The notes below the pieces were generated by a model, which had not been told where the DNA came from, did not search any database, and saw only the letters and a program-made list of their open reading frames with translations. Shown here one piece after another: positions 33,596 to 46,100 of a stretch of DNA of 64,000 nucleotides (position 1 is the first letter of the stretch; each line of letters starts with the position of its first letter). The stretch spans positions 6,151 through 70,150 of the forward strand of contig CAJNOL010000638.1 of NCBI GenBank assembly GCA_905250125.1, read 5' to 3'. The position numbers were made by a program, and so were the translations under genes. This stretch comes from Rotaria sordida (taxonomy: Eukaryota; Rotifera; Eurotatoria; Philodinida; Philodinidae).

Positions 33596-34582
33596 ATGAA
33601 TCAAACTTTTTTTATAGTCATGAGTATTTTATTTGCTTTTTTTTATCTAATAACTATTATATTTTCATTATTGACTATTATAATTATTGTACATCATTGT
33701 CATTCTCAACGTTGGTCAATTGTTAGTCTTTTAACATGCAATTCTTGTATTAGTCTTCTAGTTTATACGATTAGTTTTTGTATACAATTTTCATCATTAA
33801 TTCAAAATACTTCTCTTAATTCAGAGAATAAAAATAAATTTTCTTGTAAAATCGTTGCTTGTTTAGGAACATTTGGTGTTACAATTCTATCGTATTCTTC
33901 TATGATTCAAGCGATATCTCGTTTTTTTATTATAATTCTTTACAAATATCAAATTCTTCTTACTTTTCGTATTCATTGGATAATGATCATTATTAGTTGG
34001 ATAGTTAGTGGTATTATTGCTGGTAGTTTACTTATTTCACCAGTAGCTTATCAATATGAAGATGAATCTCGTGTATGTGCTTTGACAAGAAAAAATTTTC
34101 TCATATCATTTCTATCTATTATCTTCATTTTTATATTTCCAATGATTATAATAACTATTCTCTATGGAATTATTATTTGGCATATAAAACAACATAATCG
34201 TATTGATGTGAGAAGTACAAATATATTACGAGCGAAGAGAAATATAACAGTGTTTAAGAATATTTTTATTTTTACAAGTATTCTTGGAATCGGTGGTACA
34301 CCTTATTTAATCTCTACGATTGTAAATCGAATAGTACCAATTCCATGGCCATTATATTCTATTTCATTTTTATTCATTGCATGTACTTCTGCTATTGGAT
34401 CCATAGCAATTTTACTTACAAATGTACAATCTAAAGCAATTTTCTGTACTAAATTTCGTCGTCGTTGTCGTCAAGGAATTGTAATAAAAAAGCCAAGAAA
34501 TAAAAAATTAATTAAAATCAATCCAATTGCAGTCTATTATAATAAAACAGATGAAATTGAAATATTACCAGCGAACAATTAG
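33596..34582 (+). CDS. Class A (rhodopsin-like) seven-transmembrane receptor, orphan
   Basis: A single-exon coding sequence of 328 residues from the preferred start MNQTFF at 33596. An ATG further upstream at 33539 lies before an acceptor-like site and is less likely. There are seven hydrophobic segments: FFIVMSILFAFFYL, WSIVSLLTCNSC, IVACLGTFGVTILSY, WIMIIISWIVSGIIAG, FLISFLSIIFIFIFP, VFKNIFIFTSILGIGG and LYSISFLFIACTSAIG. A Cys at the top of helix 3 (FSCK) and one in the second outer loop (RVCAL) could form the standard disulfide. The usual DRY motif is ISRFF, and the helix 7 NPxxY motif is not preserved, as in many diverged invertebrate receptors. An N-glycosylation site (NQT) is at the very N-terminus. 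The C-tail is basic (KFRRRCRQ...KKPRNKK). The ligand cannot be inferred. An AATAAA at 34689-34694 is a plausible poly(A) signal. Confidence 0.8.
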   Translation: MNQTFFIVMSILFAFFYLITIIFSLLTIIIIVHHCHSQRWSIVSLLTCNSCISLLVYTISFCIQFSSLIQNTSLNSENKNKFSCKIVACLGTFGVTILSYSSMIQAISRFFIIILYKYQILLTFRIHWIMIIISWIVSGIIAGSLLISPVAYQYEDESRVCALTRKNFLISFLSIIFIFIFPMIIITILYGIIIWHIKQHNRIDVRSTNILRAKRNITVFKNIFIFTSILGIGGTPYLISTIVNRIVPIPWPLYSISFLFIACTSAIGSIAILLTNVQSKAIFCTKFRRRCRQGIVIKKPRNKKLIKINPIAVYYNKTDEIEILPANN

Positions 34583-34789
34583 TTTTATATAGATCAATTT
34601 GTTTATCATATATACACATCATTTTTTATTGATCTATATGAATACTATTAAGAATAAGCATGTTGAAAATGTTTTTTTTTCTTTGTTTAATAAAAGAGAA
34701 AATTGAATTGTCTAACAACTAATGAAAAAGTTCGTGCAAAAGTATTTCTTCTATATGCTTAAACATGTTTTTGAAATTAGTTTTTCATA

Positions 34790-35200
34790 ATGTATAGTGG
34801 TATGCCCACAGGAAGGTCTCGATAAACCTAGAAAAATTCGAAAAAAGTTCGTATCCACGAGCATCTAAAGTCAGCTTATGAGTGTTTTACTAAATTTTCG
34901 ATGTTTACTGGAATATCAAATAACAGAATTTCGATCTTCAATTTTGCCTATAGATAGGTCTAATGATCCTTGCACTATCTTCAAAGTTTTAGCTGAAATG
35001 AATATTCATTTCAGCTAAAATCATCAAGATACTCTAGAATTTATCAGACCTACCTAGGAATGAAATTGTAGATCGAAATCCTGTTATCAGACATTCCAGA
35101 ACATACCTACAAAAGTGTAGAAAATTTAGTAAAACGATTACAAGATAGATTCAGAGGTCCATGTCTAAATATTGTGGGTTATGGTATTTAATACGACAAA
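34790..35200. repeat. Foldback element with perfect 34-bp central palindrome
   Basis: Positions 34987-35020 form a perfect palindrome centred on AATATT between GCTGAAATG and CATTTCAGC. Imperfect arms of about 150 bases extend on both sides; for example, GTTTTACTAAATTTTCGATG near 34883 pairs with TGTAGAAAATTTAGTAAAAC near 35116. It lies about 210 bp downstream of the receptor gene. Confidence 0.85.
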
Positions 35201-36495
35201 AAGATTTCATTGTAGGTATCAATCAGTAGGAAGGTGGTATAATCAATTAAATTATTGACTTTATTCGTGATGATTTTTCTAACATATTTTTTAATTATCT
35301 GTTCAAATCAGAGTTGTAATTGGTAACGGTAAACGGCTCGTACGGTCCAATCCGATCTGATCGAGAATTTTTGACCAGTTGGTACTTTTTTTGACTTTTT
35401 AGACTGTCTTTTTTTACAAAAATTATTAAGAAAAAAGTGGTTTTTTAAGAACCGAATGCTGTCATATATTTATTTTTGGTCCAATAGTCAAAGCTGCATC
35501 GAAGTATTCTATCATACTGACTCCGCCAAACTCTAATAATTTTTTAAGAGGTACTTCATTAGTGCTTTTGTAATCCCATTTTGATCACAGGCCTTTTTGT
35601 GAAGATAATTATTTAGTAACATACACTTTGTTGATCATACTGTTGATTTTTTTCTTAATATAAAAAGAATCATTTTGAAGACGAACATCTTGTATTCTAT
35701 ATTATACAAAAAATGTGATTGACCGAAACGGCTGATTTAAACAATCCTAATTTGTCTTAGTTCCTTATATTTGCGAAAAATTTTTTTCGAATTAAATGCA
35801 TCAGTTTGCATGGTTTTTAAAGATGAAAAACTAGAGAATTACTCATACCAGTCGACTGGTACCGTTACTGGTCAGGAAAAAAGCTCTGATCAGTTGCAAC
35901 TCCGAGCTAATGTTATAATCATTGACTGTTTCAATATATGAGACAATGACCTCAAATGAACCAAAAAACATAATCGCTGATTATGTCATTGTTACTCTAC
36001 AAATGCTCATCATCATCTGTATGACATGAATATACGTTGCATTACAAAAGAAAAAAATTTTTGATAAGAGAAATGAAACTATTAAAACCACGTCTATCTA
36101 AGTTGTTGTTCTTCTCTCAAATCTTTTCAAAATACAAGCACAACAAACTCAAAAATAGTGAGAACTGCACACTCTCTGTCTCTGTAAATTGTATAACTTT
36201 TCTAATTGACTGATGATTTGTTCCTTGTTCTAACTAAGAGTTGTAGAGAATAGTAAAATAGCATGAGAACATTTGTTTGAGTAGTAACAATCAATGATTT
36301 AGATGATATAATAAGTTACATGTGCTTAAAAAAAAACAAACAAACAACATAACTTCAAGTCAAAATTATGAAAACAAAATAATTCATTATCAGTTCTATA
36401 CTACATATAATTCCGATAACTGAAAAACTGATTTGATATTTTGTTTGGTTAATTTCTTGAAAATAGATTCACTTTATTTAAATTTTCTTGCGCTC
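35201..36495. other. Intergenic with a possible inverted-repeat element
   Basis: GAGTTGTAATTGGTAACGGT (35310) and TACCGTTACTGG ... CAGTTGCAACTC (35860-35903) are roughly inverted and may bound a 600-bp MITE. Nothing else is recognised before the gap. Confidence 0.35.
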
Positions 36496-36595
36496 NNNNN
36501 NNNNNNNNNNNNNNNNNNNNNNNNNNNNNNNNNNNNNNNNNNNNNNNNNNNNNNNNNNNNNNNNNNNNNNNNNNNNNNNNNNNNNNNNNNNNNNN
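36496..36595. other. Assembly gap (100 N) with identical flanks
   Basis: Exactly 100 N. The 47 bases before the gap (from TTAATTTCTTGAAAATAGAT to TTCTTGCGCTC, about 36449-36495) are repeated directly after it (36596-36642). Two contig ends probably overlap and should have been merged. Confidence 0.9.
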
Positions 36596-37043
36596 TTAAT
36601 TTCTTGAAAATAGATTCACTTTATTTAAATTTTCTTGCGCTCATGCGCTTTCAATTTCTGAATTAAAAAAAAGAAAAAAAATTGAAAACACAACTGTGAT
36701 AATGATATAGAATAAACACACACACACACGCACAGAAGAGAAAAAAATAACTACAGCTGAGTTGCACAGGTCAAACATCATCATCATCGTCAAAATACTT
36801 TTCAATTAAAAAAATAACCTGTTTCTTTTTTCTTTTCTATAAGGACAAAACACAAATATACACATAAAATTAGTTTTGATGTAGTTTAAGAACAGAACAA
36901 AAAAAAAATAAAATAAAATGTAGAAAATATTTTGTTATTATTATTTTTCTTTTTACAAGGAATAAGAAGATTTTCGACATATACAGACTTTGTCTATGTA
37001 TGTTAATAGGATTAGATAAAAACAAATCGGAAATGAATTATGT

Positions 37044-37049
37044 TTTATT
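37044..37049 (-). promoter_or_regulatory. Candidate poly(A) signal of the USP9X-like gene
   Basis: AATAAA on the minus strand about 90 bases beyond the stop codon at 37140. Confidence 0.45.
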
Positions 37050-37139
37050 ATTTTTTTCTTTCTTGAAGTCCAATTTTGATGACAAAGAGTTTTTATGTGA
37101 TTGTTGATAGAGTTGCGTGTATATTCAATAATCTATACA

Positions 37140-40100
37140 TTAATTTTCATCACCTTCATCACTATTTGAACCAATATCATCATTTTCCTAAAATTAATCA
37201 TTTTAAAATAAAACAATTTGTTTTTTTTTGTTTGTTTCTATTACTTTATCCGAACATAATTCGTAAGCTTTTTCTAATACAGATTTAGCACTTGGTGTTC
37301 GTTCAAGAAAATATCCTTGGGATATATCATTACTTGCAGTTTGTCCTTGAGATTGATAATAAGAATAATTTGATGGAATGTGATTTTGTCGCTATGTTAA
37401 AAAAAAAATAATAATAAACATCTAATTTTTAAAAATTTTATTTTACTTCAAGTTGATCACGTAACCAACGAACAGCATGTATCCAACGTTGTTTTATATC
37501 TTGATCAGTTTGTAATAGATTATATGCTTTTATACAACTAAAATTATTCATATGTGTATATAGAATTAGAAAAAAATTAATTTTATTTATACTTTGTAAA
37601 TAATTGACAAAGTATTTTAATAAATTGATAAGCTCGTTTTTCATTAGATGATTTCATTTTTAAAAATATATCAAATATATTTAGACAAATGTTATTATTA
37701 TTATTATTATTTAATGTTGTCGATGGTGGTGGTGATGATGATGATGAATTTTCATTAATTATTATTTTATTTTCATCGAATATTGGAATGCCTTTTAATG
37801 TATATAATATTCGAACTTCTTGCCAAGAATCTTCAATTGTAAGCACCAAATATAATATATCAAGATAAGGACGTAAATCATTTGCATAAACTTTTGAAAG
37901 CTAAAATTAATAGACATTATATTTAATCAAACTATCGGATTGGAACGTGAGTGAAAAGAAGGTTAATACCAATAGTCACACCCCTCTGGAAGGATTCACA
38001 TCTCTCTCTCTAATAGTGATACTAAAAATTTTCTTCATTAAATTCTAGTTTAATTATATTGTTTTTCTTTATTTATTCTATTGTAAACTTACTGATCCAA
38101 TAATTTCATGAAGTACAATCCATGTAACATCAGGATTTTCCCAAATAAGAAATCGAAGAAGATTACATAAATCATCCGATGAACTAGCATCTTCGATAAT
38201 TTTTTTTAAAAAATTCTCTTGTTTATAAATAATATTAATCATATCTTCAGGTATTGAACATATTGAACTATTATCATATGCATAATATGGATTAGACAAA
38301 AGTTCATTATTAGACTAAATTAAGATAAAATTTTTTTTCTTGTTTTTTGTTTGAATGTGTTTGTCTTACTTGTTTTGTTTTACATAACATTGAAACATCA
38401 AAACATCGAATTAATGTTGCAAGTATTATTGAAAGTTTTGATGGTTCAATACAACGTGGTATTGATGATAATGTTGTATCATCATATGCCATAGTAGCAA
38501 AAATTGTTGGAATATTTAACTGAATTAATTTTTCACACTTGAAATTTAGAAAAAAAGAAATTTTTTGATATTTGTTTTTTTTTTTTGCTTCTTTCGAAAA
38601 CTTACTTCATAACGACCATGTTGTAAATAAAGAATAAAAAATTGAAAATATTGTACTAATGGTTTAACACTATCTAGCATTTCTTTTTTAAGTAAACGTA
38701 CAACATTTATAATAATAGTGTCTTCAATCAGTATTTGATCTATAGAAACAAAGAATTGAAATAAAATTTTGTTTTTGGTTTTTTAATAAAAATAAATACC
38801 TGTTGATCGATTCGAATCTTCATCATCTTGTCGAGAACTTCGAGCAAGAGCTACAAGTATTCGACTAAATCCACCACGAACCTATTTGATGTTTTTTTGT
38901 TTTTTATTAAAAAAAGATTATGTTTTTTTTTTGTTTTTCTTACTTCAGGTGATGTACAATCAATTAAATATTCTTGAAAACGATTTGGATGTTTAACTAA
39001 AAGTTCATCTGCTAAATAATATCGAGCTTTACGTGAGAGTCGTAAACAATGAGATATCGATTCAGTCCAATCATTTGTTGGACCACTAAAAGAAAAACAA
39101 TATAGTTGTTTAATTGAGTTGTTAAAAGCAAAAATTAAGTTTAAAAAAAAAACATCACAAAAAGTCTATGAAAAATGGAAATATATCGATAACATCAAGT
39201 CTTGATAGTAAGGAACTGCGGATCCACACCAGAGGTTTTTTATCAATATCTGACACCATTTGTCTACATAAACAAGTAATGGATCAAGGTTTTAGCTACT
39301 TATTCGCTACTCTCAGAGAAAAAATAAAACGTTAGACCTGACTCCGAACTCAGACCGGACCTAGAAGGATCCGCAGCTCCCTACTCGATAGTCTCAACAT
39401 TTATCTGAAATAGTTTTATGATTTTATTTGTCATATAGTTAGCAACCCATATCGTAAATACCGGACAGTTTTTAGCGGTGAACCGCGGTAAATTGCAGTA
39501 ACGGGAGCCGGTAATCGGATTGGTAAAGCTGCAGTTTTTTCCGAGCATTTTTATGACATGGGAAGATACAAGAAAAAAACATTTAAAATAGAAAAATCGA
39601 TGATTTGGAACAACTAAATGTCAATGATCAGCTGCGAACCGGTTCATTTTAACGGTAAACCGCGGATAATCGCCGGTTTTCATCACATGGGAAACACATT
39701 ATGCATGCTTTTTTATGAAAAATATTATTTCATTATTGAGAAAATTGATTTTTTTCAAAATGTCGGTTTGTATTCAAAGATTTTGACTATCAAACCTTCA
39801 ATTTCGAATATCATATTCAGAAGAAAAATCTGTATTGAATAGTATATTCAATACTTAAATTCGATCTTGGTGAAAGCACACGTCAGATTATTTAAAAGTA
39901 GTAGTGCGGCAATATAAGAACCGAGAGGTAATTATAAGATTTTGACCAAACAATATGGCACCTTTAGGTTTGTAAACGAAGACTTCCTCTGTTAGATATT
40001 TTCAAGTTTTATTGCGTACCGTAGAGCTATTGATATCTTTACGGTACGCAATAGAACTTGAAGAGAAAGTCTTCCTTTACAAGTCTACATATGTCCTGTT

Positions 40101-43100
40101 GTATGGTAAAAAACCACCACGGAACTTAATGAAAACTTGTTTTAAGATACAGATTTTTCTACTGAGTCTGAAAATGATATTCGGAACTGAAGTTTTCATA
40201 GTCAAAATTTTTGAATACAAACCTGACATTTTGAAAAAATCGATTTTCTCAAAAATATCGAGACTTGATACTTTAGGCGTAGTTCAATTTTCTTAAGCTT
40301 TTCTGATTGTTTAATCTAATATTTGCTATGAAAACTTTGCCTCGATGATAGAGTCCATCAGGTTCAAAATTTCCAGATTTGAATTCGGTAGGCTCCACCT
40401 GCAATCATGAGAAAAACTTTTTTTTGCTCAAATTTTGAATTTTCGACTCCTTACAAAGCACTGAAATAATAAGAATTATATGAAGGTTCAATGAACTCTT
40501 TCTATCAGCATGAGACTCCAATGGAATACTGCCATGAAAATGCCTACTAACACTAGTAGACTGTAGTTAATAGAACTTTTGCATAACTTTCTAATTCATT
40601 TAGTTCATGACTTTATTTTATACTCAAATAATACTTGATTTTCATAGTGATCTTTTAGTGTGTATGAATGAAAATACAAAGATTTTCATGTTATTTTAAC
40701 AAAAAACTAATTGAATATTTTGAATACAAACCGAAGTGCTTTTTTTGTATGCCATCCAATTGAAAAAATAAATTTTGTTGCTATTTGAATACTAATCAAT
40801 GCTAATTCTTCAATTGTCTATAAAAAACGAAAAAATTTTGAAATATATATTTTTTTCTTTTTGAAATTACATTTGTTAAAGAATCTTTATCTTCATGCTG
40901 TGTTTGTGGAATAATATTAACTAAATACTGTACATTATTTTGTATAAGTTTTTTAATAAATATGAAATATTCAGCACTGAATAATAATCGATTATGAAGA
41001 AATTTTATATTTTGTTTTCGAACACTACGTTGTACTGATAATGGCATACGTTGAGTTTGATCATCTTTGAAGAAAAAAAAAGAAATATATATATATGTAT
41101 ATGTAAAAATAAATAAATCAAATAGATTTATATTTAATATACATAATTGTAATTGTGCTAAATCTTTTTCAAGATTATCTACTGGATTTGAAGAATCAAT
41201 AGATATCTTTTCATAAAATAATATATATGCATTCCACCAACGTCGTTGTCTATTTGAAAATAAAAATTATATTAATAGAAAATAAAATAAAATAAAATAA
41301 AATAAAATAAAATAAATACCGTTTCATAGGTGGTTGATCAAATGAAGATGTTGGATTATCTCCGCCAAAACATTGTGATCGAAGTTCTTCATCATCATCC
41401 ATTTTACATTCCGTTACATCTATATCATCAAATTTATACCAATGAGAAGAATTTGATTCATTTCTATAATATGTATATAAAGAAAAGTATTTATAGATAA
41501 AAAAAAAACATCAATTTATGAAATTTACTTATGTTGTATAAATGAATAATAATGACCACCATTAGCTTGACCCATATGTACAATAATACCCACAAGTTTA
41601 TAACAAGTACCATCATTACTATTAGAATTTGTCGAAGTTTGATCATCATTTGTATTCTCATCAATCACAGAAGTACCTAAAAAGATTCAATTTTTAGAGA
41701 AAATTTTCCATACAATGTGAAGTAAATTTATAGGCATATAAGAAAACTAAAACCGACATAAAATTTTTGAATTAAGATGTTTAAATCAGTTTGGAACTTA
41801 GATTTTGGTCTCTTTCATCAACAAAACTTTACCTTCAGCTTTAGCAAGACCTTGAACTGTAAATGGTTCCATATCCAATTCTCTTGGAAATTCAAAATAA
41901 TCATTAAATTTAATTGGTGTTTCGCGTTCCCAATCATAATCAAATCGTTTAAGTTGAATAGCAAGAACAGTTGGTAATTTTTTAAAACATGTTCGTTTTA
42001 TTGTATCAACCTACAAAAAACACAAAAAAAATATTCAAACAAAATCAAAATCTCAAACACTTCTCATCTTATTTACCTTTTTATTACATTTTTCACAATG
42101 ATATGCATTAGGTCCATCAAGTAATTCTCCGATCACATATTGTTCAAGAGATTCTTTTAAATTTTGACTATGACGAATATCAACACTTATTAATGTAAAA
42201 TCTTCTTCACGTGAATATCTAAAACAAAAAACAAATAATATGTTTGTATGTTTTTTTTTTAAATAGAAGAAAATATATATATATATATACCGATGTGGAC
42301 AATCTTTACAAATTTTTTGATCAGCAAATTTTCCACCTAAAACTTTCGAACATATTTGTGGTAAATTTAGCGTTTTTAATGCTTCATCAAGGCTATCAAC
42401 AACAGTATTTAAAAATTCTACAGCATCTTGTTGATCACGTAAATTTACTGGTTCACCAGCAAATCTAAGATTAAAAAAATAAAATAGAATAAAATTTATT
42501 TTGATTTATATATATATATATTACTTAAATATTTTCCAAAATCCTTTTGGAATATAATATTGTAATTTTGATTCTAATAAATGTCCAAACATTCTTTGAA
42601 TTTGACGAAATATTTGAATATTATATTCGTTTCGATCATTTTTAGAATCTTTTGTTGGTGATACAGTTGTTTTATTATCTTTCATACATGATTTTATATC
42701 AGAAAATGTATCAAACTAAATAAAAAGGAAAGTTTTTTTTTTATTTATCTTTGAAAAATTTTAAATTACTGTATCACGACGTAAATCATCATCATCTAAT
42801 TCATCATCACCATATTCCGATGGAATTTTAACAGATAATAACGCTGTACGTAATGGACGAATCATAAATAATTGTTGTAAAACAGAATTCATATAACATG
42901 TTGCTCCAGCATTTTTTAAACCAACAAAACCTTCATTTGATCGTGGACCAATTGGTAAAGAAAAATCCCATTCAGTTAAATTCGAATCCGGAGCTAGAAT
43001 GTTAAAAATAAACATCATCCGTGTCTTTTGTTTTTGAGTCGATTAACTCCTAGTTTCAAGTTTATATTTATCCAGTTACAAGTCTTGATAGAGTCATGGA

Positions 43101-46100
43101 AGTCTCCGGAGTTAATTAATCGCTGTTGAATCGATAGCATATGCAGGGTGTAAACCCTAATGGGCTATGAATACCCGAAAAAAAAACAACAGTGCGGATC
43201 CATAGCGTAGTGCTATCGATGTATTGTATCTTTCAATACAGTGCCGTGTCCCTCCCTCAGGAAAACTGATGTTCGAATTTCGATTTGAAACTTTGTGAGA
43301 GTATATATGATCGATTTAAAAAAAAACAACGTGCTTTTATCATGATTGTATCTTGGGATAGGAGAACACTGAAAAAAATATAAAAAGAAAAAGAAAATTT
43401 CATTTATTTAGTGCGCTGAAAATATTCTCGAAATGCTTTCAAATAAAAAAAGCTAACGATCCATCTTGTTGTTGTTATTTTCTCACAATTCCTACGATGC
43501 TTCATCAATAGTATACATGTATAGAAAACTACAAAATTTCACCCGAAAACAACATGTTGCTTTTGAGATATCGAATAGCATTTATAAATTTTACGGTGGT
43601 AGTTTTTGACCAAACAACAAGATTATATGTAGACCTGTAAACAAAGACTTCTTCTGTTAGATAATATAGATATTTTCGAGTTCTAATGGATACTCTAAAG
43701 ATATCAACAGATGCCGCTAACTTCGCTGTGTTTTACCATGGTTACGGTAAAGGTGGTGCCACCTTCGCTGTGTTTTGTCACGGTTATAGCAAAAGTGGCG
43801 CCATCTCTGAGGTATGCAGTAGAATTTGATAATATCTATATCATCTAATAGAGAAAGTCTTCCTTTACAAACCTACATAATTGCTTTTAAGATATTCAAT
43901 ATCTCAAGAAGAACATATGCCTTTAGTTTGAAAGAAAATTTCATAGCCTCAATGATTGAGATCAGGACTAAAACTGATACAGAAGTCTATTTATTTCATA
44001 TCTTAGACATGAATGATTATATGTAAAAAAGAATAATTCGAGAACTTGTTGAATATCTAATACAAATCCATCAATAAGAATGTTTGTATTCTCTTTCTCG
44101 TAGAGAAGAGTCTAGCAAGAATAAATTGTTTGCTTGCTTCTATGTCCGCACTTCACTGATTGATCCAAGAATAATATGAAAACAAAAGGGATTATTTTCC
44201 ATAAAACTTGAGAAAAAGGTAATCGAGAGTGGAGAGTTCAAATCAGAGATTAGTTTTAATAAATTATTAACTGATTATTAATTATTAAGATTTTCTAAAA
44301 AACTTGACCAAAGGTAATTGATGGTGGGGTATTAGAATCCAAGGTCAGTTTCTATTAATTAAGTCTCACAAGTTAGATCTTCCACTGTTCAGAAATTTGA
44401 ACTCAAATGTCTAGATGAACTTGACAGAAAAACACAGCGAGAATATGCTCATTTCACTTTTTGAAATGATATGCATAAATAATTTGCTGAGAATTCAAAA
44501 AAAGTATTTCTACGAGAAAGAGCTGAGTGTGACTTATCTTCTTACCTGAATAAAATAGATCTGTAATATATTTATCAATTAATTTTAAATTTTCAATACA
44601 ATTTGTTCCTAATATAACTAATAAATCAAAAGCAGCTGATATTGTTATTTGTGTTTGACAAATTGATGTTGATGGTTCTTTAAGTTCATTATCTTCATTA
44701 TTATTTGAAATTTGATTTTGTTGTTTCATTGAACGAAATTGATAAAGTAATGTTGATGCTGGAAAAAGAAATTGTTCAATAATTTGTTGAATTAATAATT
44801 GTTCAATTCCATAGAAACGTTTACGTTCACTTATTTGAAATTGTAATAAATCTCGTGCTAAATTTAAATGACCACGAAGTAAATAATCTTCAATAGGTAA
44901 TTGAAGATTTTTTAACCATAATATTTCATCATGTAATTGTTGTTCAATATTTAATGGTAAAATTTGATTTTGATATGCAAATGTTAATAAACGACATAAT
45001 AAGAAAAAAAAATCGGATGAATATGATGAATAAATTTTTAAATTATTTGAATATTTATTAAATATTTGAAATTGTTTATCAATAAGATATTTTAATAAAT
45101 TTTCTGTTTGTCCTTGTGAACAACGTGTTGTTAATATTAAAATTTGTTCTGATGCTATATGACGTATACTTGGATAATTACAATAAAGTATAAGATCAAT
45201 AAAAAAATATTCAAAAAAATTTTCTTTTAATAATTGTTCAACACTTGATGGTACTAATGCTATTGATATACATAATAATTCTAAACATTCACGACAAGCT
45301 AATTGACTTTCAGCATCTTCTTCAGTATAATCATTTATAAAAAATTGATCATTTAGATGGACCTAAAATATTATAAGGAAATTATTCATGAAAGATCTCT
45401 TTAGATTATTACTATACTGTACACCTAATTCTTTGTACTGTTCGGCTATAATAGAAAAGATTCAATAAACTAAATTCTTTCGGTCTGCATCGGAGTCAAC
45501 TAAATGTCTCACTAATAAATTGTGTTTAATAGAAGACGTTTTTTATTCTTTGATAATCAATATACAAAATGATATGTGCTTGAAATTCGATTGGTAGAGC
45601 TCTTCAAGACCTATCCCTATGAGAAGAAGCCGAAATCAAATTAAACTTCGACTTTTCCTCACATTCGTAAAGTCCTGAGGTGAGACATGAATTGAGCATG
45701 TACACAGTATACAATGATTTGCAAAAAAAAAACTTAGAACAAACTGACAGCATAAATACATTTTATATTTTTCTAGATTCTCTTGAACCTTTATTTTGCT
45801 GTTATTGTAGATTTATACTTATCAGATTTGATTAATTTCTATTTCGTCGTTCTTTAATTATAACTTGACATTGGGTAAAGACAAATAGTCTAAAATCATA
45901 TTATATTCCTGTATTACATTATTGAAACATAGGAATTCATTCTCCCAGAAAAATCCACCGAGATATGAAGATACCATTGTCTACCATTAGTTATCAATTG
46001 AAAAAGTTCTCGAACTCAAGATTTTCTACAACATCGAGTAGGCAATGGTCAACTACGTAAGATTGCTGACAAAGGCAGCCGAACATTAGGTCAATTTATT

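Noticed and set aside
36433..36666. Open frame spanning the N gap
   Set aside because: Artefact of the gap and the duplicated flanks.
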